From Variovorax brevis (GTDB lineage: Bacteria > Pseudomonadota > Gammaproteobacteria > Burkholderiales > Burkholderiaceae_C), in the NCBI RefSeq assembly GCF_030317105.1, contig NZ_JASZYG010000004.1, forward strand, positions 682,001-746,000: a DNA stretch of 64,000 nucleotides. The letters are read 5' to 3'. The position numbers were made by a program, and so were the translations under genes. Below, in pieces: positions 27,910 through 37,111 of this stretch (positions are counted from its first letter, which is position 1; the number at the start of each line of letters is the position of its first letter). The notes below the pieces were generated by a model. That model saw only the letters and a program-made list of their open reading frames with translations. It was not told where the DNA came from and searched no databases.

Positions 27910-29637
27910 TCATGCGGCGATCACTTCCCGGTGCGTTGTCCCGGTGGGCGCTGCGTCTGCCAGGGATTCGTGAGAGGTGCGCAAGGAGCGACCGGCTTCG
28001 GCCTTGATCATGTCGGCCGCTTTCTCGGCAATCATGATGGTCGGCGCGTTGGTGTTGCCCGACACGAGGTCCGGCATGATCGACGCGTCGACCACGCGCA
28101 GGCCTTCGACGCCCTTGACGCGCAACTGCGCATCGACGACATCGTTGGGGCCGTCGCCCATGCGGCAGGTGCCGACGGGGTGATAGGCGCAATCCGCATG
28201 CTCGCGCACGAACTTTTCGATCTCCGCATCGGTCCGGGCCCAAGCCGAGTTCTTCGATTCCTTGCCGCCGAAGCGCGCCAGCGCAGGCTGCCGCGTGATC
28301 TCGCGCAGGCGCTTCAGGCCGCGCACCAGGCAGTCGACATCGCCTTGTTCGGACAGGAAGTTGGTGTCGATCAACGGCGGCGCCATTGGATCGGCACTCG
28401 CCAGGGACACGCTGCCGCGAGACTTCGGGCGCAGCATGCAGGCGTGCAGCGAGTAGCCGTTGCCCAGCAGGATCTTGCGGCCATGGTCCATGATCTTTGC
28501 GACGACAAAGCAGGTCTGCATGTCCGGCACGACCTCTTCAGACCGCGTCTTCAGGAAGGCATTGCCTTCGGCGAAGTTGGACGTGAGCACGCCCCGGCGA
28601 TAGCGCACCCAGTTGACCAGGCCCTTGAGCACCGCCCACGCGCCGCTGAACGACACCCCGACCAACCCAAGCGACGCTCCGGCCTCGTAGCTGTGCACCA
28701 CGTCGATGTGGTCCTGCAGGTTCTGGCCGACGCCCGGTGCGTCGTGCACCACGGCAATGCCGTGCTTTTGCAGCGTGGCCGCCGGACCGATGCCCGACAG
28801 CATGAGCACTTGCGGCGATTGCAAGGCGCCGGCGGACAGCACGACTTCCCGGCGTGCCAGCACCTGCCGCAGCGTGCCATGCGCGTCACGGTACTCGACG
28901 CCCACGGCGCGCTTGCCGTCCATCAGGATGCGCGTCGTGTGGGCGCGGGTGATGACGCGCAGGTTCGGGCGCCCGAGGTTCGGCGTCAGGAAGGCCTTCG
29001 CCGCGCTGCAACGCTCGCCGTTCTTCTGCGTGACCTGCGTGAGGCCAACGCCTTCCAGGTGATCGCCATTGAAATCCGGGTTGGGCTTGTGCCCGGCCTG
29101 CACCGCGGCTTCGACAAAAGCCCGCGAATAAGCGTTGGGCTCCATGACGTCCGCCACGTTCAGTGGCCCCCCGGCACCGTGGTACTGCGACGCGCCCCAG
29201 AACTCGTTGTTCTCGGACTTGCGGAAGTACGGCAGAACGTCGGCATAGCTCCAGCCCTCGTTGCCCATGGCGGCCCAGCGGTCGTAGTCGCTGCGGTCGC
29301 CGCGGATGTACATCATCCCGTTGATCGAGCTCGAACCACCGAGCGCCTTGCCGCGCGGCTGGTAGCCGATGCGGCCATTCATGCCCTTGTTGGGCAGCGT
29401 CTTGAAGGCCCAGTTGAAGATCGGGTACGGCATCACGATCGGCAGGCCCGACGGGCACTGGATCAGCGCGCTGTTGTCCGGCGCACCCGCTTCCAGCAGG
29501 CAGACCTGCACGGCCGGGTCTTCGCTGAGCCGGGAGGCCACCACGCAGCCGGCGGAGCCGCCACCAATGACGATGTAGTCCACGGGAAAGGCGTCGATCT
29601 GCACCACGGGCAAGGAGGTTGCGGATGGATTCTTCAT
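27910..29637 (-). CDS. GMC-family FAD alcohol oxidoreductase
   Basis: ATG 29637 overlaps the sulfatase stop by 4 bp and gives 575 residues. The FAD-binding motif VDYIVIGGGSAGCVVASRL is near residue 20, GMC signature 1 appears as ALGGSSSINGMMYIRG near residue 90 and GMC signature 2 as GALQSPQVLMLSGIGP near residue 270. The catalytic histidine is in DCAYHPVGTCRMG near residue 500. It resembles choline dehydrogenase/long-chain alcohol dehydrogenases and would oxidise the alcohol set free by the sulfatase. Translationally coupled to it, which supports that order. Confidence 0.92.
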   Translation of the reverse strand: MKNPSATSLPVVQIDAFPVDYIVIGGGSAGCVVASRLSEDPAVQVCLLEAGAPDNSALIQCPSGLPIVMPYPIFNWAFKTLPNKGMNGRIGYQPRGKALGGSSSINGMMYIRGDRSDYDRWAAMGNEGWSYADVLPYFRKSENNEFWGASQYHGAGGPLNVADVMEPNAYSRAFVEAAVQAGHKPNPDFNGDHLEGVGLTQVTQKNGERCSAAKAFLTPNLGRPNLRVITRAHTTRILMDGKRAVGVEYRDAHGTLRQVLARREVVLSAGALQSPQVLMLSGIGPAATLQKHGIAVVHDAPGVGQNLQDHIDVVHSYEAGASLGLVGVSFSGAWAVLKGLVNWVRYRRGVLTSNFAEGNAFLKTRSEEVVPDMQTCFVVAKIMDHGRKILLGNGYSLHACMLRPKSRGSVSLASADPMAPPLIDTNFLSEQGDVDCLVRGLKRLREITRQPALARFGGKESKNSAWARTDAEIEKFVREHADCAYHPVGTCRMGDGPNDVVDAQLRVKGVEGLRVVDASIMPDLVSGNTNAPTIMIAEKAADMIKAEAGRSLRTSHESLADAAPTGTTHREVIAA

Positions 29638-31997
29638 GGCGTGTAGACGATGTGAACGTCGTCGATCTGGCCGTTGAACCTGAACGGTGCGCGGTCGTAG
29701 TAGTCGAGCGACACCGGCGAACCGAGGCTGATGCCGACGTCGAGCGTTTCGCTGGCCGTGAAGCACAGGGGCGCGGTGAACATCGCCGTGGCGCGGGCCA
29801 CTTCGATGCCGTCGACCCGCATCACGAAAGTGGCGGAAGCACCGGGTGTTGGCGCGGCCAGCAGGGTCTGCAGTTCGAGGCGATGCGAGCCGGGCTCGAT
29901 GCGGTTAGCGCTGCGAAGCCGGGTGCGCATCACGCTCAGGCTGTTGTATTCGTAGTGCAGGTAACCGTCATCCATGTAGAGCGTGAGGCCGCCAGCCACG
30001 CCGCCGAGCGAATACAGCACGCCTTCGGCCAATGCCGGAACTTTCACGTCGACCGTGACCTTGTTGCTGCGGCCGCGCAGGTTGGGTGCGCAGAACTCCG
30101 GCAGGCGCGTCACGGACGCATTGAGGTGCCATTCGGTCTGCGCGGTGCCGATGCGGGCCGACGGGTTGAGGAGAGGGCCGAGGCCGGCGCCGATCGGGTA
30201 CACGTGGTTGGCGCGTGCTTCTTCGTCGAACTTGCCCTTGAGCTCCGCCAGCTTTTCAGGATGCTGCTGCGCGAGGTCAGTCGACTGCGAATAGTCGCTT
30301 TCCAGGTGGTACAGCGACCAGGCGTCCTCGTCGGGATTCCAGTTCGAGTACGCCGCGGCAGTCGCCGACAGCCAGGGCAGGCGCGGTCCGAAGACCGACG
30401 CCATCCAGCCATCCGCAAAGATGCCGCGACTGCCGAAGATCTCGAAGTACTGCTGTGACTTCTGCGTTGGCGCCGAGGCGTCGCTGAAGCTGTAGGCGAG
30501 GCTCGTGCCGTCGATGGGATCCTGCTCGATGCCGTTGACCGTGGACGGCGGCGCGATGCCGATCAGCTCGTAGATCGTGGGGGCGATGTCGTTGACGTGG
30601 TGGAACTGGCCGCGCACCGTCATGTCCGACGCAATGCCCTTGGGCCACGACACCATCATCGGCACGCGCGTGCCGCCGAAGTAGCCGGCCACCAGCTTCG
30701 TGCCCTGGAACGGGCTCTCGCCGGCCCAGGCCCAGCCTGCGTGGTACATGTTGGCGACCTTCGGTCCGCCGAGTGCCTGCAGGCCGCCGTATTCCTCTTC
30801 GAGCACCTTCATCTGCTGCGCGAACGGAATCGGCACGCCGCTGATCGACAGGATCTCGTTGATGGTGCCGCCCGCACCTTCGGCCGATGCGCCGTTGTCG
30901 GACAGCACGTAGAAGATCAGCGTGTTGTCGCGCAGACCCAGGCGTTCGAGTTCGTCGATGACCTTGCCGGCCTGCACGTCGGCGTGCTCCAGGAAGCCGG
31001 CGAAGACTTCCATCAGGCGTGCCTGGTATTTGCGCTCTTCCAACGGCAGACTTTCCCATGCGGCGAGCGTGTCGGGGCGCGGCGTGAGCTGGCTGTCCGC
31101 GGGAATCCATCCCATCGCGACCTGGCGCTTGAACGCCTCCTCTCGGTAGGCGTCCCAGCCTGCGTCGAACTTGCCCTTGTACTTGTCCGACCAGTCACTG
31201 AAGACCTGGTGCGGGCCATGCACCGCACCGGGCGCCCAGTACATGAAGAAGGGCTTGTCGGGCGTCAGCGCATGCTGTTCGCGCAGCCAGCTCGTGGCCT
31301 GCGCGGCGAGGTCTTCGCTCAGGTGGTAGGTCGGGTCGTTCGGCGCTTCGATCGGCGTGGTGTTGCGATAAAGGCTCGGCTGGTACTGCGAGGTCTCGGC
31401 GGCGATGAAGCCATAGAAGTGGTCGAAGCCGCAGCCCGTGGGCCAGCGATCGAAGGGGCCGGCGGCGGATGTCTGCAGCGCCGGCGTGTTGTGCCACTTG
31501 CCGAATGCTGCCGTGCTGTAGCCGTAGTGCTTGAGCACCTCGGGGATGGTGGCCGCGCTCTTCGGAATCTCGCCGGTGTAGCCGTCGAAGTCGCTGGCGA
31601 ACTCGGTGATGGTGCCGGACTCCACGCGGTGGTGGTTGCGCCCGGTCAGCAGCGATGCACGCGTGGCCGAGCAGATGGCAGTGGTGTGAAAGGCGTTGTA
31701 GCGCAGGCCGGTGTCGGCAATGCGGCTGAGCGTCGGCGTGTGGATCGCACCGCCCACCGTGTCGGCATGCGCGAAGCCCACGTCGTCGAGCATGATGATC
31801 ACGACATTGGGCGCATCGCTGCGCAGCGGCGAGGTCTTCTTGCGCCACTGGTGGGTCGATTGCGCGAGCGTGGGGCCGGCCACGCTGGCCGTGGGCGTCG
31901 TGGCAAAGGGAAGCTGTTGCGGCCGGGGCGTTTCGGGCGATGTCGCCGAGGGCGTTTCGGCGGCTGGATCCACTTTCTTGTGGCTGTCTTGGGTCAT
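29634..31997 (-). CDS. Type I sulfatase (arylsulfatase family), apparently cytoplasmic
   Basis: A 787-residue formylglycine-type sulfatase. The N-terminus starts with a Pro/Thr/Ser-rich stretch and no signal peptide. Metal site NVVIIMLDDVG, then the modification motif CSATR at C109 instead of the usual CxPxR, TGRNHH, GKWHNTP and SDNGAS with late metal ligands are visible. The last 150 residues look like a jelly-roll domain. It hydrolyses sulfate esters. Its stop overlaps the GMC gene by 4 bp, so the product alcohol is probably oxidised next. A 36-bp conserved element lies 65 bp upstream. Confidence 0.9.
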   Translation of the reverse strand: MTQDSHKKVDPAAETPSATSPETPRPQQLPFATTPTASVAGPTLAQSTHQWRKKTSPLRSDAPNVVIIMLDDVGFAHADTVGGAIHTPTLSRIADTGLRYNAFHTTAICSATRASLLTGRNHHRVESGTITEFASDFDGYTGEIPKSAATIPEVLKHYGYSTAAFGKWHNTPALQTSAAGPFDRWPTGCGFDHFYGFIAAETSQYQPSLYRNTTPIEAPNDPTYHLSEDLAAQATSWLREQHALTPDKPFFMYWAPGAVHGPHQVFSDWSDKYKGKFDAGWDAYREEAFKRQVAMGWIPADSQLTPRPDTLAAWESLPLEERKYQARLMEVFAGFLEHADVQAGKVIDELERLGLRDNTLIFYVLSDNGASAEGAGGTINEILSISGVPIPFAQQMKVLEEEYGGLQALGGPKVANMYHAGWAWAGESPFQGTKLVAGYFGGTRVPMMVSWPKGIASDMTVRGQFHHVNDIAPTIYELIGIAPPSTVNGIEQDPIDGTSLAYSFSDASAPTQKSQQYFEIFGSRGIFADGWMASVFGPRLPWLSATAAAYSNWNPDEDAWSLYHLESDYSQSTDLAQQHPEKLAELKGKFDEEARANHVYPIGAGLGPLLNPSARIGTAQTEWHLNASVTRLPEFCAPNLRGRSNKVTVDVKVPALAEGVLYSLGGVAGGLTLYMDDGYLHYEYNSLSVMRTRLRSANRIEPGSHRLELQTLLAAPTPGASATFVMRVDGIEVARATAMFTAPLCFTASETLDVGISLGSPVSLDYYDRAPFRFNGQIDDVHIVYTP

Positions 31998-32062
31998 CGG
32001 GTGTCTCCGGTTTCTGTGCTGCGGTACTGGAGATCCAGTCTAGAAATCCGGAGGCGCCGGCG

Positions 32063-32098
32063 CCGGTCTTTGCGGTCATATCGGTGGTCTCGCCGGTG
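32063..32098 (-). promoter_or_regulatory. 36-bp element in the sulfatase/AraC intergenic region
   Basis: Plus-strand sequence starts CCGGTCTTTG and ends GGTCTCGCCGGTG. It matches the element at 41547-41582 at 31 of 36 positions. Two GGTCT blocks 21 bp apart (two helical turns) are the layout expected for an AraC-family protein. The araC gene starts 69 bp away on the other side, so it could control both directions. Confidence 0.7.
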
Positions 32099-32166
32099 TG
32101 TCGCCCTCCCCGCCCACCGATGCAAACCTCATTGTCAAAACGCACGCGAGCGGCGACCATCGGGCG

Positions 32167-33210
32167 ATGAGCGAACCCATTCCCGCGCCAGGCCAGCCGC
32201 TGCAGGAACCGACGACGATCGGTGGCTACGTGCTGGCCATTTCCAAGGCGCTGCGCGCCAGCGGCGTCGACAGCAACCGCGTGCTGAAGGCCGTCGGTGT
32301 GCCCCTGACCATGACCAACGACCCGATGAGCCGGCTGCCCGTCAGCACGCTCACGCGGCTGTTTCGCGCCTGCGTCGACGTCACCGGCGACCCGTATTTC
32401 GGGCTCACGGTGGGGCGCTTCATCCACATCTCGAACCTGCATGCGCTGGGCTATGCCCTGGCGGCCAGCGCCAACCTGATGGAGTTCTGCCAGCGGCTCG
32501 AACGCTACTTCCGCCTGGCGTCGCAAACGGCCGAGATCAAGGTCGTCGAAACGAAGGGCGATCTCGAACTGCGCATCAACCTGCTGGTCGATGTGTCCGG
32601 CGAAACCGAGGATGCTTTCTTCGCATTCGTGGTGCTGGCGATGCGCCAGCTCTACAAGCCCGAGTTCAACCCCTTGCGCGTGGTGCTGTCGCATGCGGAG
32701 CCGCGCGAAGGCATTGCGCCGTATGAGGCGCTGTTCCGCGCACCGATGACCTTCGGGCAGTCGGTGCCGATGCTGGTGCTGCCCAAGTCCGACCTGGACA
32801 ACCCGCTGGTCGGCGCTTGCGCCGAACTCGCGCAGATGAACGACAAGCTCTCGACCGCCTATCTCGCACGGCTTGAAAAGGACGACGTCGTGATGCGTGT
32901 GCGCCAGAAGATCATGGAGTACCTGCCCAACGGCAACTGCACCCGCGACAAGGTGGCCGACGCGCTGGCGATGAGCCCGACGACGCTGCAGTTCAAGCTG
33001 TCGGAGCGCAAGACCACCTTCAACGACCTGATGGACGGAACGCGAAAGGAACTCGCGTCCGGCTATGTGCAGCAGTCGTCGTTGTCGATCACCGAGATCA
33101 CCTTCCTGCTCGGCTTCAGCGACACGAGCAACTTCACGCGCGCCTTCAAGCGTTGGCGGGGCGTTTCGCCGACGGCATTCCGCGAGGCCGGCAAGCCGGT
33201 CGATGCCTGA
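32167..33210 (+). CDS. AraC-family transcriptional regulator (OruR/arabinose-binding-domain type)
   Basis: ATG 32167 gives 347 residues. Residues 20-210 match the Arabinose_bd-type ligand domain of OruR-like regulators, with the characteristic LPVSTLTRLFRACVDVTGDP. The C-terminal AraC helix-turn-helix pair includes TRDKVADALAMSPTTLQFKL and ITEITFLLGFSDTSNFTRAF. It lies between the sulfatase and DUF1302 operons, divergent from the first and convergent with the second. It is the obvious candidate to bind the 36-bp element in both promoters. The ligand is probably a lipophilic pathway intermediate. Confidence 0.9.
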   Translation: MSEPIPAPGQPLQEPTTIGGYVLAISKALRASGVDSNRVLKAVGVPLTMTNDPMSRLPVSTLTRLFRACVDVTGDPYFGLTVGRFIHISNLHALGYALAASANLMEFCQRLERYFRLASQTAEIKVVETKGDLELRINLLVDVSGETEDAFFAFVVLAMRQLYKPEFNPLRVVLSHAEPREGIAPYEALFRAPMTFGQSVPMLVLPKSDLDNPLVGACAELAQMNDKLSTAYLARLEKDDVVMRVRQKIMEYLPNGNCTRDKVADALAMSPTTLQFKLSERKTTFNDLMDGTRKELASGYVQQSSLSITEITFLLGFSDTSNFTRAFKRWRGVSPTAFREAGKPVDA

Positions 33211-33219
33211 GCCCTGGCT

Positions 33220-34605
33220 TCAGGCCGCGATGGCCTCGGCCGCCGGCAACGAACGCTTGAACTGTCCAAAAGCCTCGCTCGTGTAGCGCGCCAGCTTGTC
33301 GATGGCGGGCACGGCTTCGGGCATGGCCAGGAAGCCGAGCTGCATGCGGTCGTCCAGCGACACCGCGGTGACGTTGAGCGACTGGCCCGCGGACACCACC
33401 GAGACCGGCAGCACCATGTCGACCTTCGCACCCATGAGATAGCGTTTCCCCGGAAAACCAAAGGGGTTGGAGACCGCCAGGTTGCTGACGGGAAGCCCGG
33501 TCTTCAGGCCCGCCCTTTCGACCAGCGCCGGCAGGCCATGCACGAGCGCGGTGTAGAGCATGACAGCCTCGCTACCCGATGTCTCGACAACGCCCTTGAC
33601 CGTCGCGGTCTGCGCGCGGACGGCCGCAAGTCGCTCGACCGGACTCAATCCCGGCGCGCCGAGCGGGAAGTGCATCACCGCGATCTGGTTGCCGCCGCTT
33701 GCGGCTGCCAGGGCAACCGGCATGGCCGTCACCAGCGGCCGGGTCGGGCGTCGGCCCTGATCGGCCAGGTAGCGCGCGAGTGCGATGTCGAGGGTCGTGA
33801 GCAGAACGTCGTTGACTGTCGCGCCGTGGGCCTTGCCGAGCGCCTTCATCTCATGGATGGGCAGCGTGGTGAAGGCAAAGGACCGCTTCGGGGAAACACG
33901 ACCGCCCAGTGCGCGTGGCACCCCGGCGTAGGGCAGTGCCAGTCCTTTTGCAGCTTCGACGCCCAGGGTCTTCAGGCTCTGTTGTGCCAGCATGCGGTAC
34001 AGATCCACGGCCGACGTGGCCGTGAGACCCGCCTTGGCGAACAGGCCGATCAACCTGTCGGCGGCGGTCGCTTGCACGGGCTCGGTGGGGGTGCGTTGCG
34101 GAATGGCTTCCCAGATCGCGCGCACGGTGCGTTCGCGGGGCGACACGGACAACCAATTCGAGATGGCCTGCACCAGTCCACGTCCATCGATGATGCCGTG
34201 GTGCACCTTGCAATAGACAGCGACCTTGCCGCCTTCGAGGCCGTCGATGACGTACGTCTCCCAGAGCAGCTTCGACCGGTCGAGGCGGCCTTCATGGAGC
34301 TTGCACACGGTTTCGCACAGGTGCGCAACCGTACCCGGCGCCCCAAGGGTGACGCGGTGGACCTGGGCTGACACGTCGGCATCGTCGTCGAGCTCCAGCG
34401 TCGGCAAGGCGATCGACGTGGTCCGCAGCTTGTAGCTGAACGGCAGGCCCGCAGGCCGCTTGAGCATCGCGGCCATGAGCCGGTCTGCGAAGGTCTTGCG
34501 ACCGCGCGCGGGCGGATCGAGCACGACCAACGGACCGATGTTGAACGGACGCTCGGGCGTCTCGAGCAGGAACATCGCGAGGTCGATGACGGAAAGGGCT
34601 GTCAT
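33220..34605 (-). CDS. Wax ester synthase/diacylglycerol acyltransferase (WS/DGAT) family
   Basis: A 461-residue WS/DGAT-type acyltransferase. The catalytic HHxxxDG motif is intact as VHHGIIDGRGL near residue 134. Other family segments are DVSAQVHRVTLG, NDVLLTTLDIALARYL and VSNPFGFPGKRYLMG. It would join an acyl-CoA to an alcohol or diacylglycerol and is soluble or membrane-attached. It is the last gene of the DUF1302/DUF1329/YCF48/RND unit, only 10 bp from the transporter gene. It may esterify an intermediate of the same pathway. Confidence 0.88.
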   Translation of the reverse strand: MTALSVIDLAMFLLETPERPFNIGPLVVLDPPARGRKTFADRLMAAMLKRPAGLPFSYKLRTTSIALPTLELDDDADVSAQVHRVTLGAPGTVAHLCETVCKLHEGRLDRSKLLWETYVIDGLEGGKVAVYCKVHHGIIDGRGLVQAISNWLSVSPRERTVRAIWEAIPQRTPTEPVQATAADRLIGLFAKAGLTATSAVDLYRMLAQQSLKTLGVEAAKGLALPYAGVPRALGGRVSPKRSFAFTTLPIHEMKALGKAHGATVNDVLLTTLDIALARYLADQGRRPTRPLVTAMPVALAAASGGNQIAVMHFPLGAPGLSPVERLAAVRAQTATVKGVVETSGSEAVMLYTALVHGLPALVERAGLKTGLPVSNLAVSNPFGFPGKRYLMGAKVDMVLPVSVVSAGQSLNVTAVSLDDRMQLGFLAMPEAVPAIDKLARYTSEAFGQFKRSLPAAEAIAA

Positions 34606-34615
34606 GATTTTTTCT

Positions 34616-37111
34616 TCAGATGGCCGAGCGAACAGCGTGGCCAGTGAGGGTTGGCGCCACGTTCGCCGGTGGCGTGGCCGCAGCGGCCTTGCGGAAGTGG
34701 CGATCGTTCAGCAGGAAGTACGAGAGTGCGGGAATCAGCACCAGAGCGCCGACCATGTTCCACACGAACATGAAGGTCAGCAGGATGCCCATGTCGGCCT
34801 GGAACTTGATGGGTGAGAAGGCCCAGGTGATGACGCCTGCGGCCAGCGTCACGCCGACCAGCGCCACGACGCGGCCGGTGAAGGTCACGGCTTCCGCATA
34901 GGCCTGGCCGAGACTCAGGCCGCGACGTTGTCCTGCCAACTGCACGCTCAGCAGGTACAGCGCATAGTCCACGCCGATGCCTACGCCCAGCGCGATCACC
35001 GGCAGCGTCGCCACCTTCACGCCGATACCCAGCCACACCATCAACGCCTCGCACAAGATGGAGGTGATGACCAGCGGAATGACTGCCACCAGCACCGCCC
35101 GCCACGAGCGGAAGGTGAGGAAGCACAGGGCAATGACTGCCGCGTACACGTAGAACAGCATCGTGCGATTGGCCTCATGCACCACGATGTTGGTCGTGGC
35201 CTCGATGCCTGCCGAGCCAGCGGCCGGCAACACCTGCACCAAGGCGGGATCGGTCGGGTTCGTCTTCACGAAGTCTTCGACCACGTGCAGCACCTTCTGC
35301 AGCGTCTCGGCCTTGTGGTCCGCCAGATAGGCCACCAGCGGCATCACCGAACACTCGACGTTGAACATCTCGGGGTTGTTCACCGTGGCCTGCTGCGCGC
35401 CGTAGTTCAGGATGTCCTGGTTGCGCGAGATGGTCTGCCACTTGGGGTTGCCTTCGAAGGAGCCGGCGGTGATCTGGCGCACGACGTCCGTCAGCGCGAT
35501 GGTGGCGCGCACCTCAGGCAACTGTTGCAGCTCCCAGGCCAGGCGGTCGACGTGTTCCAGCGTGGCGTACTTCAGGCACCCTTCCTTGGGCGTCTTCACG
35601 ATCACAGCGAAGAGGTCGCTGGAGAGCGAATAGTTCTTCGTGATGAAGGCGTTGTCCTGGTTGTAGCGCGAGTCGGCTCGAAGCTCGGGTGCGCCGGGGT
35701 CGAGGTCACCGACTTTCAGCTTCAGGCTCACCGCGTAGCCGCCCACGCCGAGGGCCAGCGAGGCCAGCACGGCGGCGAGCGCCCAGCTGCGCTTCTGCGC
35801 AAAGTTGTCGAGCAACGCCCACGCGCGGGAGCCACGCCCGGCCGCCTGCTCTTGTTCGACCAGGAGGCTGCGCTCGGCCGCAGCCTTGCTCACGCCCACA
35901 TGGGACAGCAGCACCGGCAGCAGCAGCAAGTTCGTGAAGATCAGCACGGCCACGCCGATGCTGGCCGTGAGCGCCAGTTCTCGGATCACAGGGATGGGGA
36001 TCAGCATCAGCACGCCGAAGCCCATCGCGTCAGCGAGCAATGCGGTGACGCCCGCGAGGAACAGGCGCCGGAAGGTGTAGCGCGCAGCCACCAGCCGATG
36101 CGTGCCGCGGCCGATGTCCTGCATGATGCCGTTCATCTTCTGCGCGCCGTGGCTCACGCCGATGGCGAACACCAGGAAGGGTACGAGCATCGAATATGGA
36201 TCGAGCTCCAGACCGACGAGTTGAACCAACCCCACCTGCCACACCACCGCGACCAGCGAGCACGCCAGCACCATGGCGGTGCTGCGCACGCAGCGCGTGT
36301 AGCCGTACAGCAGCAGCCCGGCAATGACCGTGGCGATGCCGAAATACATCATCACCTGCACCAGGCCGTCGAGCAGGTCGCCGATGATCTTCGCGAAGCC
36401 GATGACGTGAACCTTCACGCCCCAGGGCTTGCCGTCGGCTGCGACGCCATGCTCGTACTTGTCGCGGATCTTCGATTCGATCTCGCGCGACAGTTTCCAG
36501 TAGTCGAGCCGGCCGTCCTTGCTGCCGTCCAGCAGCGGCGCGACGATGGCGCTCGACTTGAAGTCGTTGGCGACCAGGCTGCCGACGAGGCCGGCACGCG
36601 CCACGTTCTGGCGCAGCTTGCCGACGCTGTCAGCGCGGCCGTCGAAGTTGTCGGGCATCACCGGGCCGCCCTGGAAGCCTTCCTCGGTGACTTCGGTCCA
36701 GCGCGTGGCCGGCGTCCACAAGGACTTCAACCATGCACGGTCGACGCCCTTCATCAGGAAGAGGTCGTCGTTGATGTGCTTGAGCGTGTCGATGTAGCGG
36801 GCGTCGAAGATGTCGCCCTTTTCGTTCTCCACAACGACACGCAGCGTGTTGCCCATGCCGCGCAGTTCGCTGCGGTTTTGCAAGTAGTTCTGGATGTAGG
36901 GATGACCCACGGGGATCATCTTTTCAAAGCTCGCGTTCAGCGACACGCGTGTCGCGAAGAAGCCGAGCATCAGCGTCGCGACCACGCACAGCAGCGTGAC
37001 GAGCATGCGGTGGTTGAACACGGCGCGTTCGAGCCAGTTGCCCGAATTGCGCGGGAAATCGGCGAGTTCGCGCACGACCGGCATGCGGTCGAGTCCGGAA
37101 GAGATAGCCAT
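34616..37111 (-). CDS. RND/MMPL-family transporter with sterol-sensing-like core
   Basis: ATG 37111 gives 831 residues. The protein has the RND layout of one helix, a large periplasmic domain and five helices, repeated twice. The first membrane block contains PFLVFAIGVSHGAQKMNG, the second VIALGVGIGVDYALYLLS, both typical of MMPL/hopanoid-type (HpnN-like) transporters without a separate adaptor protein. It would move hydrophobic substrates between inner and outer membrane. The start codon overlaps the stop of the YCF48 gene (TAATG), so they are coupled. Confidence 0.88.
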   Translation of the reverse strand: MAISSGLDRMPVVRELADFPRNSGNWLERAVFNHRMLVTLLCVVATLMLGFFATRVSLNASFEKMIPVGHPYIQNYLQNRSELRGMGNTLRVVVENEKGDIFDARYIDTLKHINDDLFLMKGVDRAWLKSLWTPATRWTEVTEEGFQGGPVMPDNFDGRADSVGKLRQNVARAGLVGSLVANDFKSSAIVAPLLDGSKDGRLDYWKLSREIESKIRDKYEHGVAADGKPWGVKVHVIGFAKIIGDLLDGLVQVMMYFGIATVIAGLLLYGYTRCVRSTAMVLACSLVAVVWQVGLVQLVGLELDPYSMLVPFLVFAIGVSHGAQKMNGIMQDIGRGTHRLVAARYTFRRLFLAGVTALLADAMGFGVLMLIPIPVIRELALTASIGVAVLIFTNLLLLPVLLSHVGVSKAAAERSLLVEQEQAAGRGSRAWALLDNFAQKRSWALAAVLASLALGVGGYAVSLKLKVGDLDPGAPELRADSRYNQDNAFITKNYSLSSDLFAVIVKTPKEGCLKYATLEHVDRLAWELQQLPEVRATIALTDVVRQITAGSFEGNPKWQTISRNQDILNYGAQQATVNNPEMFNVECSVMPLVAYLADHKAETLQKVLHVVEDFVKTNPTDPALVQVLPAAGSAGIEATTNIVVHEANRTMLFYVYAAVIALCFLTFRSWRAVLVAVIPLVITSILCEALMVWLGIGVKVATLPVIALGVGIGVDYALYLLSVQLAGQRRGLSLGQAYAEAVTFTGRVVALVGVTLAAGVITWAFSPIKFQADMGILLTFMFVWNMVGALVLIPALSYFLLNDRHFRKAAAATPPANVAPTLTGHAVRSAI

